Below, piece by piece: positions 56,340-64,000 of a stretch of 64,000 nt of DNA. The notes under the pieces are model-generated. The model did no database searches, was not told where the DNA came from, and was given only the letters and a program-made list of their open reading frames with translations. A program made the position numbers and the translations under genes. Source of the stretch: Rhodoplanes serenus (GTDB lineage Bacteria > Pseudomonadota > Alphaproteobacteria > Rhizobiales > Xanthobacteraceae); NCBI GenBank assembly GCA_009720755.1, contig WNKV01000001.1, forward strand, positions 248,001 to 312,000, read 5' to 3'. How positions within the stretch are numbered: position 1 is the stretch's first letter; each line of letters starts with the position of its first letter.

Positions 56340-57458
56340 ATGGACCAGCATGCGGCCCGTGACGGCCTGTCCCGGCGACGACCGCGTCCGCGCGCGGGCG
56401 CGCCGGCCGAGGACGCACAGTCCAAGCCGGCGGTCGGGGCGCCGCGACGGCGGGCCGATCCCCGGCCACCGCACGAGCAGGTCGATGTTCTCGGCGAGCT
56501 GATCACGCTCTGCGCCCTGCGCGGCTCGCTCGACCTGCGCTGCCAGATGGCGGGCGACTACCTGGTCGACCATCCCGCCTCGACGGGCGGGGAGGCGGTG
56601 TTCCACATGGTGCTCGCCGGGAGCTGCCTGGTGTCGCCCGCCGACGGACCGTCCTTCGTCGCCGCGAGCGGCGCGCTCGTCCTGTTTCCTCGCGGCGGCG
56701 CCCATCGGCTCAGCAGCACGGCGCCGGTGCGGGGCCGGGCATGGCACAGCCGGGCGCCCGGCCTGCACGCCGCACCCTGGCCGGCCGCGGACGTGGCCGT
56801 CGAGGTCGATCTCCTGTGCGGCCGGTTCCGCTACGACACCGCCGCCGCGCCGATCCTGTTCGACGCCCTGCCGGGTGCCATGCATGTGCCGGCGGACACC
56901 GGCGACGGCGGGGCCGGCCCGATCAGCCGGCTGATCCGGGCGGAGGCCGAGGCGGCCCGGCCGGCCGCCGTCGAGGTGGTCACCGCGCTGACGACGGCGC
57001 TGCTGGTGATGGCACTGCGCCGCCATCTCGACACCCCGCAGCTCGGACCCGGCATGCTGGCGCTGCTCGCCGACCGCGCGCTGGCGCCGTCGCTGGTGGC
57101 CATGTTCGGCAGCCCGGCGCGGCGCTGGACGGTGGCGACACTGGCGGCGCGGACCAACATGTCGCGGGCGACCTTCGCGCGCCGCTTCGCTGCGGTGGCG
57201 GGCCAGGGGCCGGCCGAGATCCTGCTGGCGGTGCGCTGTCATCTGGCCCTGGAGATGCTGCGGGCCAGCCGCCTGTCGGTCGGCGAGATCGCCGCCGCGG
57301 TGGGCTATCGCTCGGAATCCGCGTTCGGCAAGGCGTTCGCCCGGCGGATCGGCGTCACCCCGGCGCTCGTGCGACGCCGATGGGCGCAGGGCGACCGCCG
57401 GGAAGCATCCCCGAGCGGCGCGACCGCGCCATTGCGGGGAGAACCTGCTCCGGCCTGA
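56340..57458 (+). CDS. AraC-family regulator (cupin_6 type)
   Basis: 372 residues from the ATG at 56340, with GAGGAG upstream. A disordered Arg/Pro-rich N-terminus precedes a cupin_6 sensor (VDVLGELITLCALRGSLDLRCQMAGDYLVDHPAS... FHMVLAGSCLVSP... ALVLFPRGGAHRL). C-terminal AraC HTH: WTVATLAARTNMSRATFARRFAAVAGQGPAEILLAVR and LSVGEIAAAVGYRSESAFGKAFARRIGVTPALVR. It follows the soxC-cytochrome pair by 174 bp and may control it; the inducer is unknown. Confidence 0.9.
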   Translation: MDQHAARDGLSRRRPRPRAGAPAEDAQSKPAVGAPRRRADPRPPHEQVDVLGELITLCALRGSLDLRCQMAGDYLVDHPASTGGEAVFHMVLAGSCLVSPADGPSFVAASGALVLFPRGGAHRLSSTAPVRGRAWHSRAPGLHAAPWPAADVAVEVDLLCGRFRYDTAAAPILFDALPGAMHVPADTGDGGAGPISRLIRAEAEAARPAAVEVVTALTTALLVMALRRHLDTPQLGPGMLALLADRALAPSLVAMFGSPARRWTVATLAARTNMSRATFARRFAAVAGQGPAEILLAVRCHLALEMLRASRLSVGEIAAAVGYRSESAFGKAFARRIGVTPALVRRRWAQGDRREASPSGATAPLRGEPAPA

Positions 57459-57549
57459 TGCGACGCGCCCCGCGCCGGAGAGCTTCCGCCGCGGCGCCGA
57501 CGCCGGCTCCGCGCGATGCCGCCTCCGCCCACGCCTCCCGACCCGACTC

Positions 57550-57960
57550 TCAGAAATGCCCGAGATCGTAGTCCTCGCAGGAGCAGCCGAACTGATCCAG
57601 CGCATCCTCCAGATGGTCGGGCAGCATCGGCTTCGACAGGAGATAGTCGGCGGTGCGCTTGTTGTGGGCGCGCGCCGCCTCCTCGCGCAGATCGTCCCAC
57701 TCCTCCAGCGAGGCGTCGCCGCGGCCGAGCCAGGTCAGCGCCACGAGATCCACCTGCTCGTCCTGATTGAGGGAGCGGATGAACGCCTTCAGCTCGTGAT
57801 AGGTGGGATCGTCGCGCCGCGACTCGAGCGCCGACGAGGTGCCGCCGTCGCTGTCGGAGTCGTCGCCCGGCGCGGCGTCCTGCACCTCGAACTCGCGCGC
57901 CTTGAAGATGACGTAGCAGACCTTTTCGGGCGAGATGGTCAGAGTCGGCGCGGTGATCAT
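57550..57960 (-). CDS. DUF3775 protein
   Basis: 136 residues from the ATG at 57960: MITAPTLTISPEKVCYVIFKAREFEVQDAA, then an acidic region (GDDSDSDGG) and the DUF3775 core TYHELKAFIRSLNQDEQVDLVALTWLGRGDASLEEWDDLREEA and LLSKPMLPDHLEDALDQFG. Widespread in Rhizobiales, function unknown; I recall it next to tartrate dehydrogenase or ubiX genes only loosely. Convergent with araC, divergent from tartrate dehydrogenase. Confidence 0.92.
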   Translation of the reverse strand: MITAPTLTISPEKVCYVIFKAREFEVQDAAPGDDSDSDGGTSSALESRRDDPTYHELKAFIRSLNQDEQVDLVALTWLGRGDASLEEWDDLREEAARAHNKRTADYLLSKPMLPDHLEDALDQFGCSCEDYDLGHF

Positions 57961-58234
57961 GGCGAGCCCTTTCGCGGCCCAGCCCCATGTCGACGTCGAA
58001 ACCGGCTCTCGACCTCCGTCAGCGTCGTCGACAGGCACCCGGCCGCATGCAACCCTTGAAAGATTATGGGGCGCAGGGCCACCAGCCTTGATCTGAGTCA
58101 ACCGGCCGGATGGCGGCCCTGCCGGACCGCCCCTTGACGGCATTCGGCAAGTCTATTCAAGCTGCCCGCCCTTTCACGATCGACCCGTTCCAGCAGCGCA
58201 CGAGGCAGGCGGCACGAGGCCGCCGGAGGCAATC

Positions 58235-59302
58235 ATGACACGGACCTATCGGGTGGCAGTCGTCCCCGGCGACGGCATCGGCAAGGAGGTGGTGCCGGAG
58301 GGCGTCCGCGTCCTCGAGCAGGTCGCCAAGCGGCACGGCTTCGCGTTGCAGCTCGACTGGTTCGACTTCTCGTCCTGCGACTACTACCTGAAGCACGGCC
58401 GCATGATGCCGGAGGACTGGAAGGAGCGCATCGGCCGTCACGACGCGATCTTTTTCGGCGCCGTCGGCTGGCCCGAGAAGGTGCCGGATCACGTCTCGCT
58501 GTGGGGCTCGCTGCTGTTGTTCCGGCGCGAGTTCGACCAGTACGTCAACCTGCGCCCGGTGAAGCTCCTGCCCGGCGTGCCGTGCCCGCTGGTCGGCCGC
58601 AAGCCCGGCGACATCGATTTCATGGTGGTGCGCGAGAACACCGAGGGCGAGTACTCGTCGGTGGGCGGCCGCATGTTCGCCGGCACCGAGCGCGAGTTCG
58701 TCGTGCAGGAAACGGTGATGACCCGCGTCGGCATCGACCGGGTGCTGAAATACGCCTTCGAGCTGGCGCGGCGGCGGCCGAAGCGTCACCTCACCTCGGC
58801 CACCAAGTCGAACGGCATCTCGATCACCATGCCGTACTGGGACGAGCGCGTCGAGGCGATGGCCAAGGCGTATCCGGACGTGCGGTGGGACAAGTTCCAC
58901 ATCGACATCCTGACCGCGAACTTCGTGCTGCATCCGGACTGGTTCGACGTCGTCGTCGGCTCCAATCTGTTCGGCGACATCCTGTCGGATCTCGGCCCGG
59001 CCTGCGCCGGCACCATCGGCATCGCGGCTGCCGCCAACATCAATCCGGAGCGCGCCTATCCGTCGGTGTTCGAGCCGGTGCACGGCTCGGCGCCCGACAT
59101 CGCCGGCCAGGGCATCGCCAATCCGATCGGGCAGATCTGGTCGGGCGCCATGATGCTCGACCATCTCGGCGAGGCGGAGGCGGCGGCCTCGATCCTCCAG
59201 GCGATCGAGCGCGTGCTCGCCGAGAAGACGCTGCGCACCCGCGATCTCGGCGGCAATGCCGACACGGTGGCGTGCGGCAAGGCGATCGCCGAGGCGATCT
59301 GA
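58235..59302 (+). CDS. ttuC: Tartrate dehydrogenase / D-malate dehydrogenase-type beta-decarboxylating enzyme
   Basis: 355 residues of the isocitrate/isopropylmalate dehydrogenase family. Motifs: AVVPGDGIGKEVVPEGVRVL, FFGAVGWPEKVPDHVSLWGSLL, VVRENTEGEYSSVGGR, TSATKSNGISITMPYWDE, and the Mg/NAD region DVVVGSNLFGDILSDLGPACAGTIGIAAAANINPER, then EPVHGSAPDIAGQG. The LWGSLLLFRREFDQY loop and TEGEYSSVG pattern mark tartrate dehydrogenases rather than LeuB. Substrate tartrate or D-malate. Monocistronic by spacing. Confidence 0.9.
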   Translation: MTRTYRVAVVPGDGIGKEVVPEGVRVLEQVAKRHGFALQLDWFDFSSCDYYLKHGRMMPEDWKERIGRHDAIFFGAVGWPEKVPDHVSLWGSLLLFRREFDQYVNLRPVKLLPGVPCPLVGRKPGDIDFMVVRENTEGEYSSVGGRMFAGTEREFVVQETVMTRVGIDRVLKYAFELARRRPKRHLTSATKSNGISITMPYWDERVEAMAKAYPDVRWDKFHIDILTANFVLHPDWFDVVVGSNLFGDILSDLGPACAGTIGIAAAANINPERAYPSVFEPVHGSAPDIAGQGIANPIGQIWSGAMMLDHLGEAEAAASILQAIERVLAEKTLRTRDLGGNADTVACGKAIAEAI

Positions 59303-59785
59303 AGCCCCGGTCCGGTCCGCTCCTGTTTTTTGGGTGATCAGCTCACCGTCGTTCCGGGGCGCGGGCGATCAGCCCGCGAACCCGGAACCCAGCGACACAC
59401 GTCATCCCGCGGCAAACTCTGGACTCTCGGCTTGATTCCGGACAGCCGCTTCGCGGCTTCCGGAATGACCGCCAAAGTGATCAGCCGGAGTTCGTTCTGA
59501 TATATGAGAGAGCCTGACGTGAGGGCCTCGTGCCCCGGACGCGGCGCGCAGTGCCGCGAGCCGGGGCCCAGAGCCACAAGCTCCGCAATTGCCGCCTCTG
59601 GGTCCCGGGTCTCCGGCGCGTCGCGCCTCCGCCCGGGACACGCGACCTCCGACGATCAGACCAACGGCAGCATTCTCGGACTGCATCTTCCGGCCGAAGG
59701 TCGGGCACGACGAGTCGACATCAGCAGCCATCGGCATGACTTGTCATGACTGGCCTCGTGCGGTGGCGTGCGGGACGGCTACGGC
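59303..59785. repeat. Non-coding block of REP-like palindromes
   Basis: 483 bp between tartrate dehydrogenase and ubiX. It includes CGTTCCGGGGCGCGGGC...CCCGCGAACCCGGAACCCAG (59351-59393), the hairpin at 59435-59466 and a third GC-rich arm set (59519-59650, CCCCGGACGCGG ... CCGCCCGGGACACGCG). Each looks like part of a dispersed palindromic repeat family known in Bradyrhizobium-like genomes. No gene seen. Confidence 0.65.
59435..59466. repeat. Hairpin of a REP-like element
   Basis: ATTCCGGA-C-AGCCGC, loop TTC, GCGGCT-TCCGGAAT: a 14-bp stem with one bulged C. Part of the repeat block between the tartrate dehydrogenase and ubiX genes; a possible terminator for both. Confidence 0.7.
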
Positions 59786-60424
59786 TCACGCCCCGTCGGG
59801 CATCTCCTCCGGCGCGTCCTCCGCCGGCTCGTCCTGCGCCGGCACGTCGGCCGTCTCGCGCCAGCGCCGCACCGTGCCGACATCAATGTCGAACAGGTCG
59901 AGCACGCGGCCGACCGTGTGGTCGATCATCTCGTCGATCGAGGCCGGCCGCGCATACATCGCCGGCACCGGCGGATAGACGATCGCGCCCATCTCGGTGA
60001 CGGCCGCCATGTTGCGCAGATGGCCGAGATGCAGCGGCGTCTCGCGCGCGACCAGCACCAGGCGGCGACGCTCCTTCAGCACCACGTCGGCGGCGCGGGT
60101 GAGCAGCGACGCCGTGATGCCGTTGGCGATCTCGGCCAGCGTGCGCATCGAGCACGGGCAGACGATCATGCCGGCGGTGCGGAACGAGCCCGACGAGATC
60201 GCGGCGCCGATATCGCCCGGCTGGTACACCACGTCGGCGAGGTCGTGCAGATCGGCGAGCGCCAGCTCGGTCTCCAGCGCCAGCGTCACCTTGGCGGCGC
60301 GGCTCACCACCACATGGGTCTCGACGGCGGTGCGGCGCAGCAGCGCCAGGAGCCGCACCCCGTAGACGATCCCCGAGGCCCCGCTGATCCCGACGATCAG
60401 GCGGCGCGGTGTCGTCGCGGGCAT
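59786..60424 (-). CDS. ubiX: Flavin prenyltransferase UbiX
   Basis: 212 residues from the ATG at 60424 (GGAGAGCC upstream). Flavoprotein fold: RRLIVGISGASGIVYGVRLLALLRRTAVETHVVVS, SSGSFRTAGMIVCPCSMRTLAEIANGI, RRRLVLVARETPLHLGHLRNM, and PPVPAMYARPASIDEMIDHTVGRVLDL. It makes the prenylated FMN cofactor of UbiD-type decarboxylases in ubiquinone and aromatic-acid metabolism. The C-terminus is acidic (DEPAEDAPEEM), slightly longer than usual. No ubiD in the window. Confidence 0.95.
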   Translation of the reverse strand: MPATTPRRLIVGISGASGIVYGVRLLALLRRTAVETHVVVSRAAKVTLALETELALADLHDLADVVYQPGDIGAAISSGSFRTAGMIVCPCSMRTLAEIANGITASLLTRAADVVLKERRRLVLVARETPLHLGHLRNMAAVTEMGAIVYPPVPAMYARPASIDEMIDHTVGRVLDLFDIDVGTVRRWRETADVPAQDEPAEDAPEEMPDGA

Positions 60425-60670
60425 GGCGGGCTCTCCTGTGGCGGCATCGCGGGCGGGTTGCACGGTGGTCGGGCAGCGGGCGGCGGGCGGCGGGCGGCAC
60501 CATCCCGATACCGGCGGGTCCGGGTTGCGGGGATTCGCTTTGTCTTTACCAAATTCTCAGGGTTGGAATGCAGTCTCGCAGGGCCGAAGGGGCCGTTTTC
60601 CGCCTTGTTCCTGCCCTATCTTCTTCCCACAAGGCCGGCAAATTCGGGCTGAATCCGAGGGGAACGAGTT

Positions 60671-61966
60671 TTGCGCGCAACCTGTCTGGTCCTGCTCGTC
60701 GCCGGCATCGCCGGATCGATCGCCGCGTCGACGGTGGACGCCAACGCCCAAGCCTATCCGCCCGGCCCGTATCGCCAGCCCGGCGCCTATGGGGCGCCCG
60801 GCCCGTATGGTGGCTCACCCGCTCCGTATGGACGCCAGGCCGCCGCCGAGGACGACGACTACGACGGTCCCGATGCCGGAGCCGCCGCCGGCCCGTCCGA
60901 TCTGCGCGGCCATCCCGCCGCCGCCCCGGTCCCGTTCGAGTCGCAGCCGCTGCCGCCGCCCGGCGCCAGCGCCGATTACGGCCGCGCCGCGCCGCAGCCC
61001 TCGCCCTATCGGGACGGCCAGCCCGCGCTGTTCCGCGAGCCGCCGCCGGCCTCCGGCTATCGCGACACCTATGTGGTGCCGGAGTCCGGGCCGCCCGCGG
61101 CCGCGCCGCGGACGATCCTGCCCGGCGCCGCGGATGGGCCGATGCGGCCGCCCGGCGACATCGGGGGCCTGCCGGCCCCGCCGCCCAATCCCGGCTATGC
61201 GTCGGCCCCGCCCGCGCCCGGCTACGGGGCTCCGCCTCCCGGCTATGGCGCCGCGACCGCCCCGCAACCCGGCTACGGCACCCCGCAGCCCGGCTATGGT
61301 CCCTCCCCGTTCGCCGGCCGTCCGGCCGAGGCCGACCGGGCGCCGGTCGGGGCGCTCCCCGCCGGCCGCGGTCCCGGCGCCGGCGCCTATGCGTCGCTGC
61401 CGCCCGACTACCGCCCGGAGGAAGGCCAGCCGAAGGAGCTGCCCGCCCATTTCCGCCGCCAGGTGGTCGACTATCCGACCAACGAGCCGGCCGGCACCCT
61501 GGTGGTCGACACCCCCAACACGTACCTCTACCTCGTGCTCGGCAACGGCAAGGCGATGCGCTACGGCATCGGCGTCGGCCGCGAGGGCTTCACCTGGTCG
61601 GGGGTCGAGCGGGTCTCGCGCATGGCCGAGTGGCCGGACTGGCATCCGCCCAAGGAGATGATCGAGCGCCAGCCCTATCTGCCGCGCTTCATGGCCGGCG
61701 GGGAGAGCAACCCGATGGGCGCCCGCGCCCTCTATCTCGGCAACACCGTGTACCGCATCCACGGCACCAACCAGCCGTCGACCATCGGCTCCTTCGTGTC
61801 GTCGGGCTGCATCCGGCTGGTCAACGAGGACATCGAGGATCTCTACCGCCGGGTCTCGGTCGGAGCCCGCGTGGTGGTGAAGCCCGGCAAGGCGCCGGGT
61901 GGTGCCCAGGCGCCGGCTGCCCCGGGCCGGCCGCACAGCGCCGGCCTGCCGCAGGTGATCCGCTGA
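60671..61966 (+). CDS. L,D-transpeptidase (YkuD), long Pro/Gly/Tyr-rich form
   Basis: 431 residues from the TTG at 60671. A signal peptide (CLVLLVAGIAGSIAASTVDANA) is followed by about 230 residues of Pro/Ala/Tyr/Gly-rich linker with PGYG-type repeats, then YkuD: TLVVDTPNTYLYLVLGNGKAMRYGIGVGREGFTWSGVERV and the active-site block RIHGTNQPSTIGSFVSSGCIRLVNEDIEDLY. The linker probably spans the periplasm to peptidoglycan. Makes 3-3 cross-links or attaches lipoprotein. Paralogue at 14422-14946. Confidence 0.93.
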   Translation: MRATCLVLLVAGIAGSIAASTVDANAQAYPPGPYRQPGAYGAPGPYGGSPAPYGRQAAAEDDDYDGPDAGAAAGPSDLRGHPAAAPVPFESQPLPPPGASADYGRAAPQPSPYRDGQPALFREPPPASGYRDTYVVPESGPPAAAPRTILPGAADGPMRPPGDIGGLPAPPPNPGYASAPPAPGYGAPPPGYGAATAPQPGYGTPQPGYGPSPFAGRPAEADRAPVGALPAGRGPGAGAYASLPPDYRPEEGQPKELPAHFRRQVVDYPTNEPAGTLVVDTPNTYLYLVLGNGKAMRYGIGVGREGFTWSGVERVSRMAEWPDWHPPKEMIERQPYLPRFMAGGESNPMGARALYLGNTVYRIHGTNQPSTIGSFVSSGCIRLVNEDIEDLYRRVSVGARVVVKPGKAPGGAQAPAAPGRPHSAGLPQVIR

Positions 61967-61997
61967 GCGGCCGACCGATCGACCGAAACGACGCTTC

Positions 61998-62022
61998 GAC
62001 GGCCGGGCCTCGCCCGGCCGTC
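61998..62022 (+). terminator. Hairpin after the second L,D-transpeptidase
   Basis: Perfect 11-bp stem GACGGCCGGGC / GCCCGGCCGTC with a 3-base loop, 32 bp after the stop. The following bases (CTGCATTC) are not a T-run, so intrinsic termination is possible but not certain. Confidence 0.55.
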
Positions 62023-62096
62023 CTGCATTCGGAGCCGTGATCCGTTGACCGGGCAGCGACGCTGTCCCACCATCGCGGCGAGGGGGACGACGACGG

Positions 62097-62450
62097 ATGA
62101 GACGCGCGACGAGAGGCAACTTCGCCGGCTTGGCGGCCGGCGTGGCTTTGGGGCTCACCGCCCTGTCGCTCACCGCCTGCGCGACGCCGTCGACGACGGC
62201 GCCCAACACCGCCCCGCTCGAGCTCGGCATGACGCCGGCCGCCGCCGCGATGGCGCTCGGCGCGCCGCTCGAGCCGATGGCCGGGCCGCCCGGATCGGAG
62301 GTCTATGTGGCCCGCGTCCCGGCCGGGACGCCGGGCATCTTCACGGTCGACGGCCTGGTCTGGCTCCAGTTCCGCAAGGGCCGGCTGACCGGCATCAAGC
62401 GCGACTGGCATGTCGGCCCCAAGGGCGGGCTCCAGAGCCGTCCCTTCTGA
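62097..62450 (+). CDS. Small lipoprotein of unknown function
   Basis: 117 residues from the ATG at 62097 (AGGGGG upstream). A lipoprotein signal with lipobox LTAC (FAGLAAGVALGLTALSLTAC). The mature part has PLELGMTPAAAAMALGAPLEPMAG and VDGLVWLQFRKGRLTGIKRDWHVG. The SmpA/BamE-like style (G-M-T..., then ...G-x-L-x-x-I) is suggestive but weak. Located between the transpeptidase and gmd. Confidence 0.7.
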   Translation: MRRATRGNFAGLAAGVALGLTALSLTACATPSTTAPNTAPLELGMTPAAAAMALGAPLEPMAGPPGSEVYVARVPAGTPGIFTVDGLVWLQFRKGRLTGIKRDWHVGPKGGLQSRPF

Positions 62451-62501
62451 TTCGCGGGGCCGGTGGACGGCGATCGGGTGGCGGCGATCAGGCGGGAGCG
62501 A

Positions 62502-63566
62502 TCACGTCGGGACGCCGGCATTGTGCCGGCGCACTGCCGCCATGTCGGCATCGACCATCTCGTTCACGAGCTGCTCGAAGGTGACCTCGTGGCGCCAGCC
62601 GAGCCGCTCGCGCGCCTTGCTCGGATCACCCTGCAACAGATGCACCTCGGTCGGCCGGAAGTAGCGCGGATCGACCTCGACCAGCACGCGGCCGCTGGCG
62701 ACGTCGGTGCCCTTCTCGTCGACCCCCTCGCCGTGCCAGGCGAGCGTGATGCCGGCGCGCGCGAAGGCGCGCTCGGTGAACTCGCGCACCGTGCGGGTCT
62801 CGCCAGTGGCCAGCACGTAGTCGTCGGGCTCGTCCTGCTGGAGAATGCGCCACATGCCCTCGACATAGTCGCGGGCATGGCCCCAGTCGCGCCGCGCATC
62901 GAGATTGCCGAGGAACAGCTTCGGCTGCACGCCGGCCGCGATCGCCGCCACCGCGCGGGTGATCTTGCGGGTCACGAAGGTCTCGCCGCGCAGCGGGCTC
63001 TCGTGATTGAACAGGATGCCGTTGGAGGCATGGATGCCGTACGCCTCACGGTAGTTCACCGTGATCCAGTAGGCGTAGAGCTTGGCGACCGCATAGGGCG
63101 AGCGCGGATAGAACGGAGTGGTCTCGCGCTGCGGCGTCTCCTGCACCAGCCCATACAGCTCGGAGGTCGACGCTTGGTAGAAGCGGACCTGCTTCTCGAG
63201 CCCGAGGGTGCGGATCGCCTCCAGCAGTCGCAGCGTGCCGAGCCCATCGGCATTGCCGGTGTACTCGGGCGACTCGAAGCTGACCGCGACATGGCTCTGG
63301 GCCGCGAGATTGTAGATCTCGGTCGGTCGGACCTCCTGGACGATGCGCAGCAGATTGGTCGAGTCGGTGAGGTCGCCGTAGTGGAGCGTCAGCGGCACGC
63401 CCTGGACGTGCGGATCGTGCAGCAGGTGGTCGATGCGGGCGGTGTTGAACGACGACGAGCGCCGCCGCAGCCCGTGCACCACATAACCCTTCGCGAGCAG
63501 CAGCTCGGCCAGATAGGCGCCGTCCTGCCCGGTGATCCCGGTGATCAATGCGATGCGGTCAGCCAT
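62502..63566 (-). CDS. gmd: GDP-mannose 4,6-dehydratase
   Basis: 354 residues from the ATG at 63566: [38 protein letters not shown] (Rossmann GxxGxxG). Core: [53 protein letters not shown] (YxxxK catalytic pair), and [21 protein letters not shown]. It makes GDP-4-keto-6-deoxymannose for fucose, rhamnose or perosamine. No GMER or other sugar gene follows in the window. Its upstream neighbour is yciB. Confidence 0.96.
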   Translation of the reverse strand: MADRIALITGITGQDGAYLAELLLAKGYVVHGLRRRSSSFNTARIDHLLHDPHVQGVPLTLHYGDLTDSTNLLRIVQEVRPTEIYNLAAQSHVAVSFESPEYTGNADGLGTLRLLEAIRTLGLEKQVRFYQASTSELYGLVQETPQRETTPFYPRSPYAVAKLYAYWITVNYREAYGIHASNGILFNHESPLRGETFVTRKITRAVAAIAAGVQPKLFLGNLDARRDWGHARDYVEGMWRILQQDEPDDYVLATGETRTVREFTERAFARAGITLAWHGEGVDEKGTDVASGRVLVEVDPRYFRPTEVHLLQGDPSKARERLGWRHEVTFEQLVNEMVDADMAAVRRHNAGVPT

Positions 63567-63661
63567 GGTGTTGCCCGTCGAGATAACGCCAGCCGGGCTA
63601 GTGCACGCCCGCGGCTCCCTGGGGACCACGGCTTTGCAGACTGCGCCCGGCAAAGCAAGGT

Positions 63662-64000
63662 TCAATCGGCCGGCCGGCCCGCCGAGCCCGGACGGGGCGG
63701 CGTCGCCGCCGGCGCCCCCGGCGCCGCGGGGTCTCCCGCCGCGGCGTGGCGGGCGAGCAGCCGCACCTGCATGAGGGCGAAGCCCAGGGTCAGCGGCACG
63801 AAGCCGAACAGCTTGAAGTTGACCCAGAAATCGGTGCTCTGCGTGCGCCAGACCAGCTCGTTGACGGCCGCCATGACGACGAAGAACACGGCCCAGCGCA
63901 CCGTCAGCCGCCGCCACCCCTCCGGGGTGAGATCGAACACGGTGTCGAACACCATGGCCAGCAGCGGCTTGTCGCGCCACAGGCCGACCGCCAGCACGCC
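63662..64000 (-). CDS. yciB: Septation protein A / YciB family, C-terminal part (cut by window edge)
   Basis: The frame is open through base 64000; about 112 codons are visible. Membrane protein with [57 protein letters not shown], the YciB/IspZ signature (VNELVWRT...FWVNFK). A Pro/Ala-rich tail ends it. YciB is an inner-membrane protein affecting cell division and envelope in Proteobacteria. Separated from gmd by 95 bp. Confidence 0.93.
   Translation of the reverse strand, partial: GVLAVGLWRDKPLLAMVFDTVFDLTPEGWRRLTVRWAVFFVVMAAVNELVWRTQSTDFWVNFKLFGFVPLTLGFALMQVRLLARHAAAGDPAAPGAPAATPPRPGSAGRPAD

Overview
The window is GC-rich bacterial chromosome (roughly 70 % G+C by eye), almost fully coded on both strands. 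Its gene orders are typical of Alphaproteobacteria: infC-rpmI-rplT-pheS-pheT, ffh-rpsP-rimM-trmD-rplS-leuC, dapF-mtaB beside ftsY, and a DUF1674 (SdhAF4-like) protein. SigF/NrsF-type stress regulation and the overall protein similarity suggest Hyphomicrobiales (Rhizobiales), perhaps near Rhodoplanes/Blastochloris/Bradyrhizobiaceae. The genus is an inference. No rRNA, tRNA, CRISPR array, insertion sequence or phage gene was seen.

Layout. 0-4.4 kb (minus strand): translation cluster infC-rpmI-rplT-dinB-like-pheS-pheT. A foreign-looking two-gene cassette (HEPN protein plus a small acidic partner) sits between pheS and pheT, and infC appears to start at AUU. 4.5-15.1 kb: housekeeping and envelope genes, namely a GT4 glycosyltransferase, an alpha/beta hydrolase, purH, a heparinase II/III protein, rsmB, htpX, the SdhAF4-like protein, a thermonuclease and an L,D-transpeptidase. 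15.3-33.0 kb: a metal-resistance island. It holds secreted Cys/His/Met-rich proteins, an RND adaptor with an odd N-terminus and its pump, a DUF305 protein behind a perfect 17-bp hairpin, a persulfide-dioxygenase-like MBL protein, cueR and copA around a near-canonical CueR box, an ECF sigma/NrsF pair behind a SigF-like promoter, a DUF411 protein, and a convergent CzcA/CzcB pair. No outer-membrane factor is in the window.

33.4-40.3 kb (minus): small protein, leuC with a strong terminator, secreted SecD-P1-like protein, rplS, trmD, rimM, rpsP, ffh. 40.5-41.8 kb: a lower-GC overlapping pair of unknown genes (DUF1828-like and possibly DUF6978-like), the best candidate here for an undescribed system. 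41.9-49.9 kb: small protein, UlaG/NAPE-PLD-like MBL protein, GyrI-like secreted protein, dapF-mtaB-MaoC operon, a divergent MarR/SnoaL pair, and a chemoreceptor. 49.9-50.5 kb is a repeat-bearing intergenic region. 50.5-54 kb: RluA-type pseudouridine synthase, ftsY, gcvH, gcvT (no gcvP nearby). 54.3-57.5 kb: SoxC-like sulfite dehydrogenase, SoxD-like monohaem cytochrome, AraC regulator. 57.5-64 kb: DUF3775 protein, tartrate dehydrogenase, ubiX, a second L,D-transpeptidase, a small lipoprotein, gmd and the truncated yciB.

How the parts fit. The island combines periplasmic metal binding (DUF305, DUF411, Cys-rich proteins), cytoplasmic Cu(I) export (CopA under CueR) and trans-envelope efflux (two HME-RND adaptor/pump pairs), with an ECF/NrsF module as a second metal-stress sensor. 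The minus-strand translation clusters are ordinary core genome; their interruptions (the HEPN pair in pheST, the 40.5-kb pair) carry the accessory signal. Palindromic REP-like repeats occupy several convergent intergenic spaces (28.35, 52.29 and 59.3-59.7 kb).
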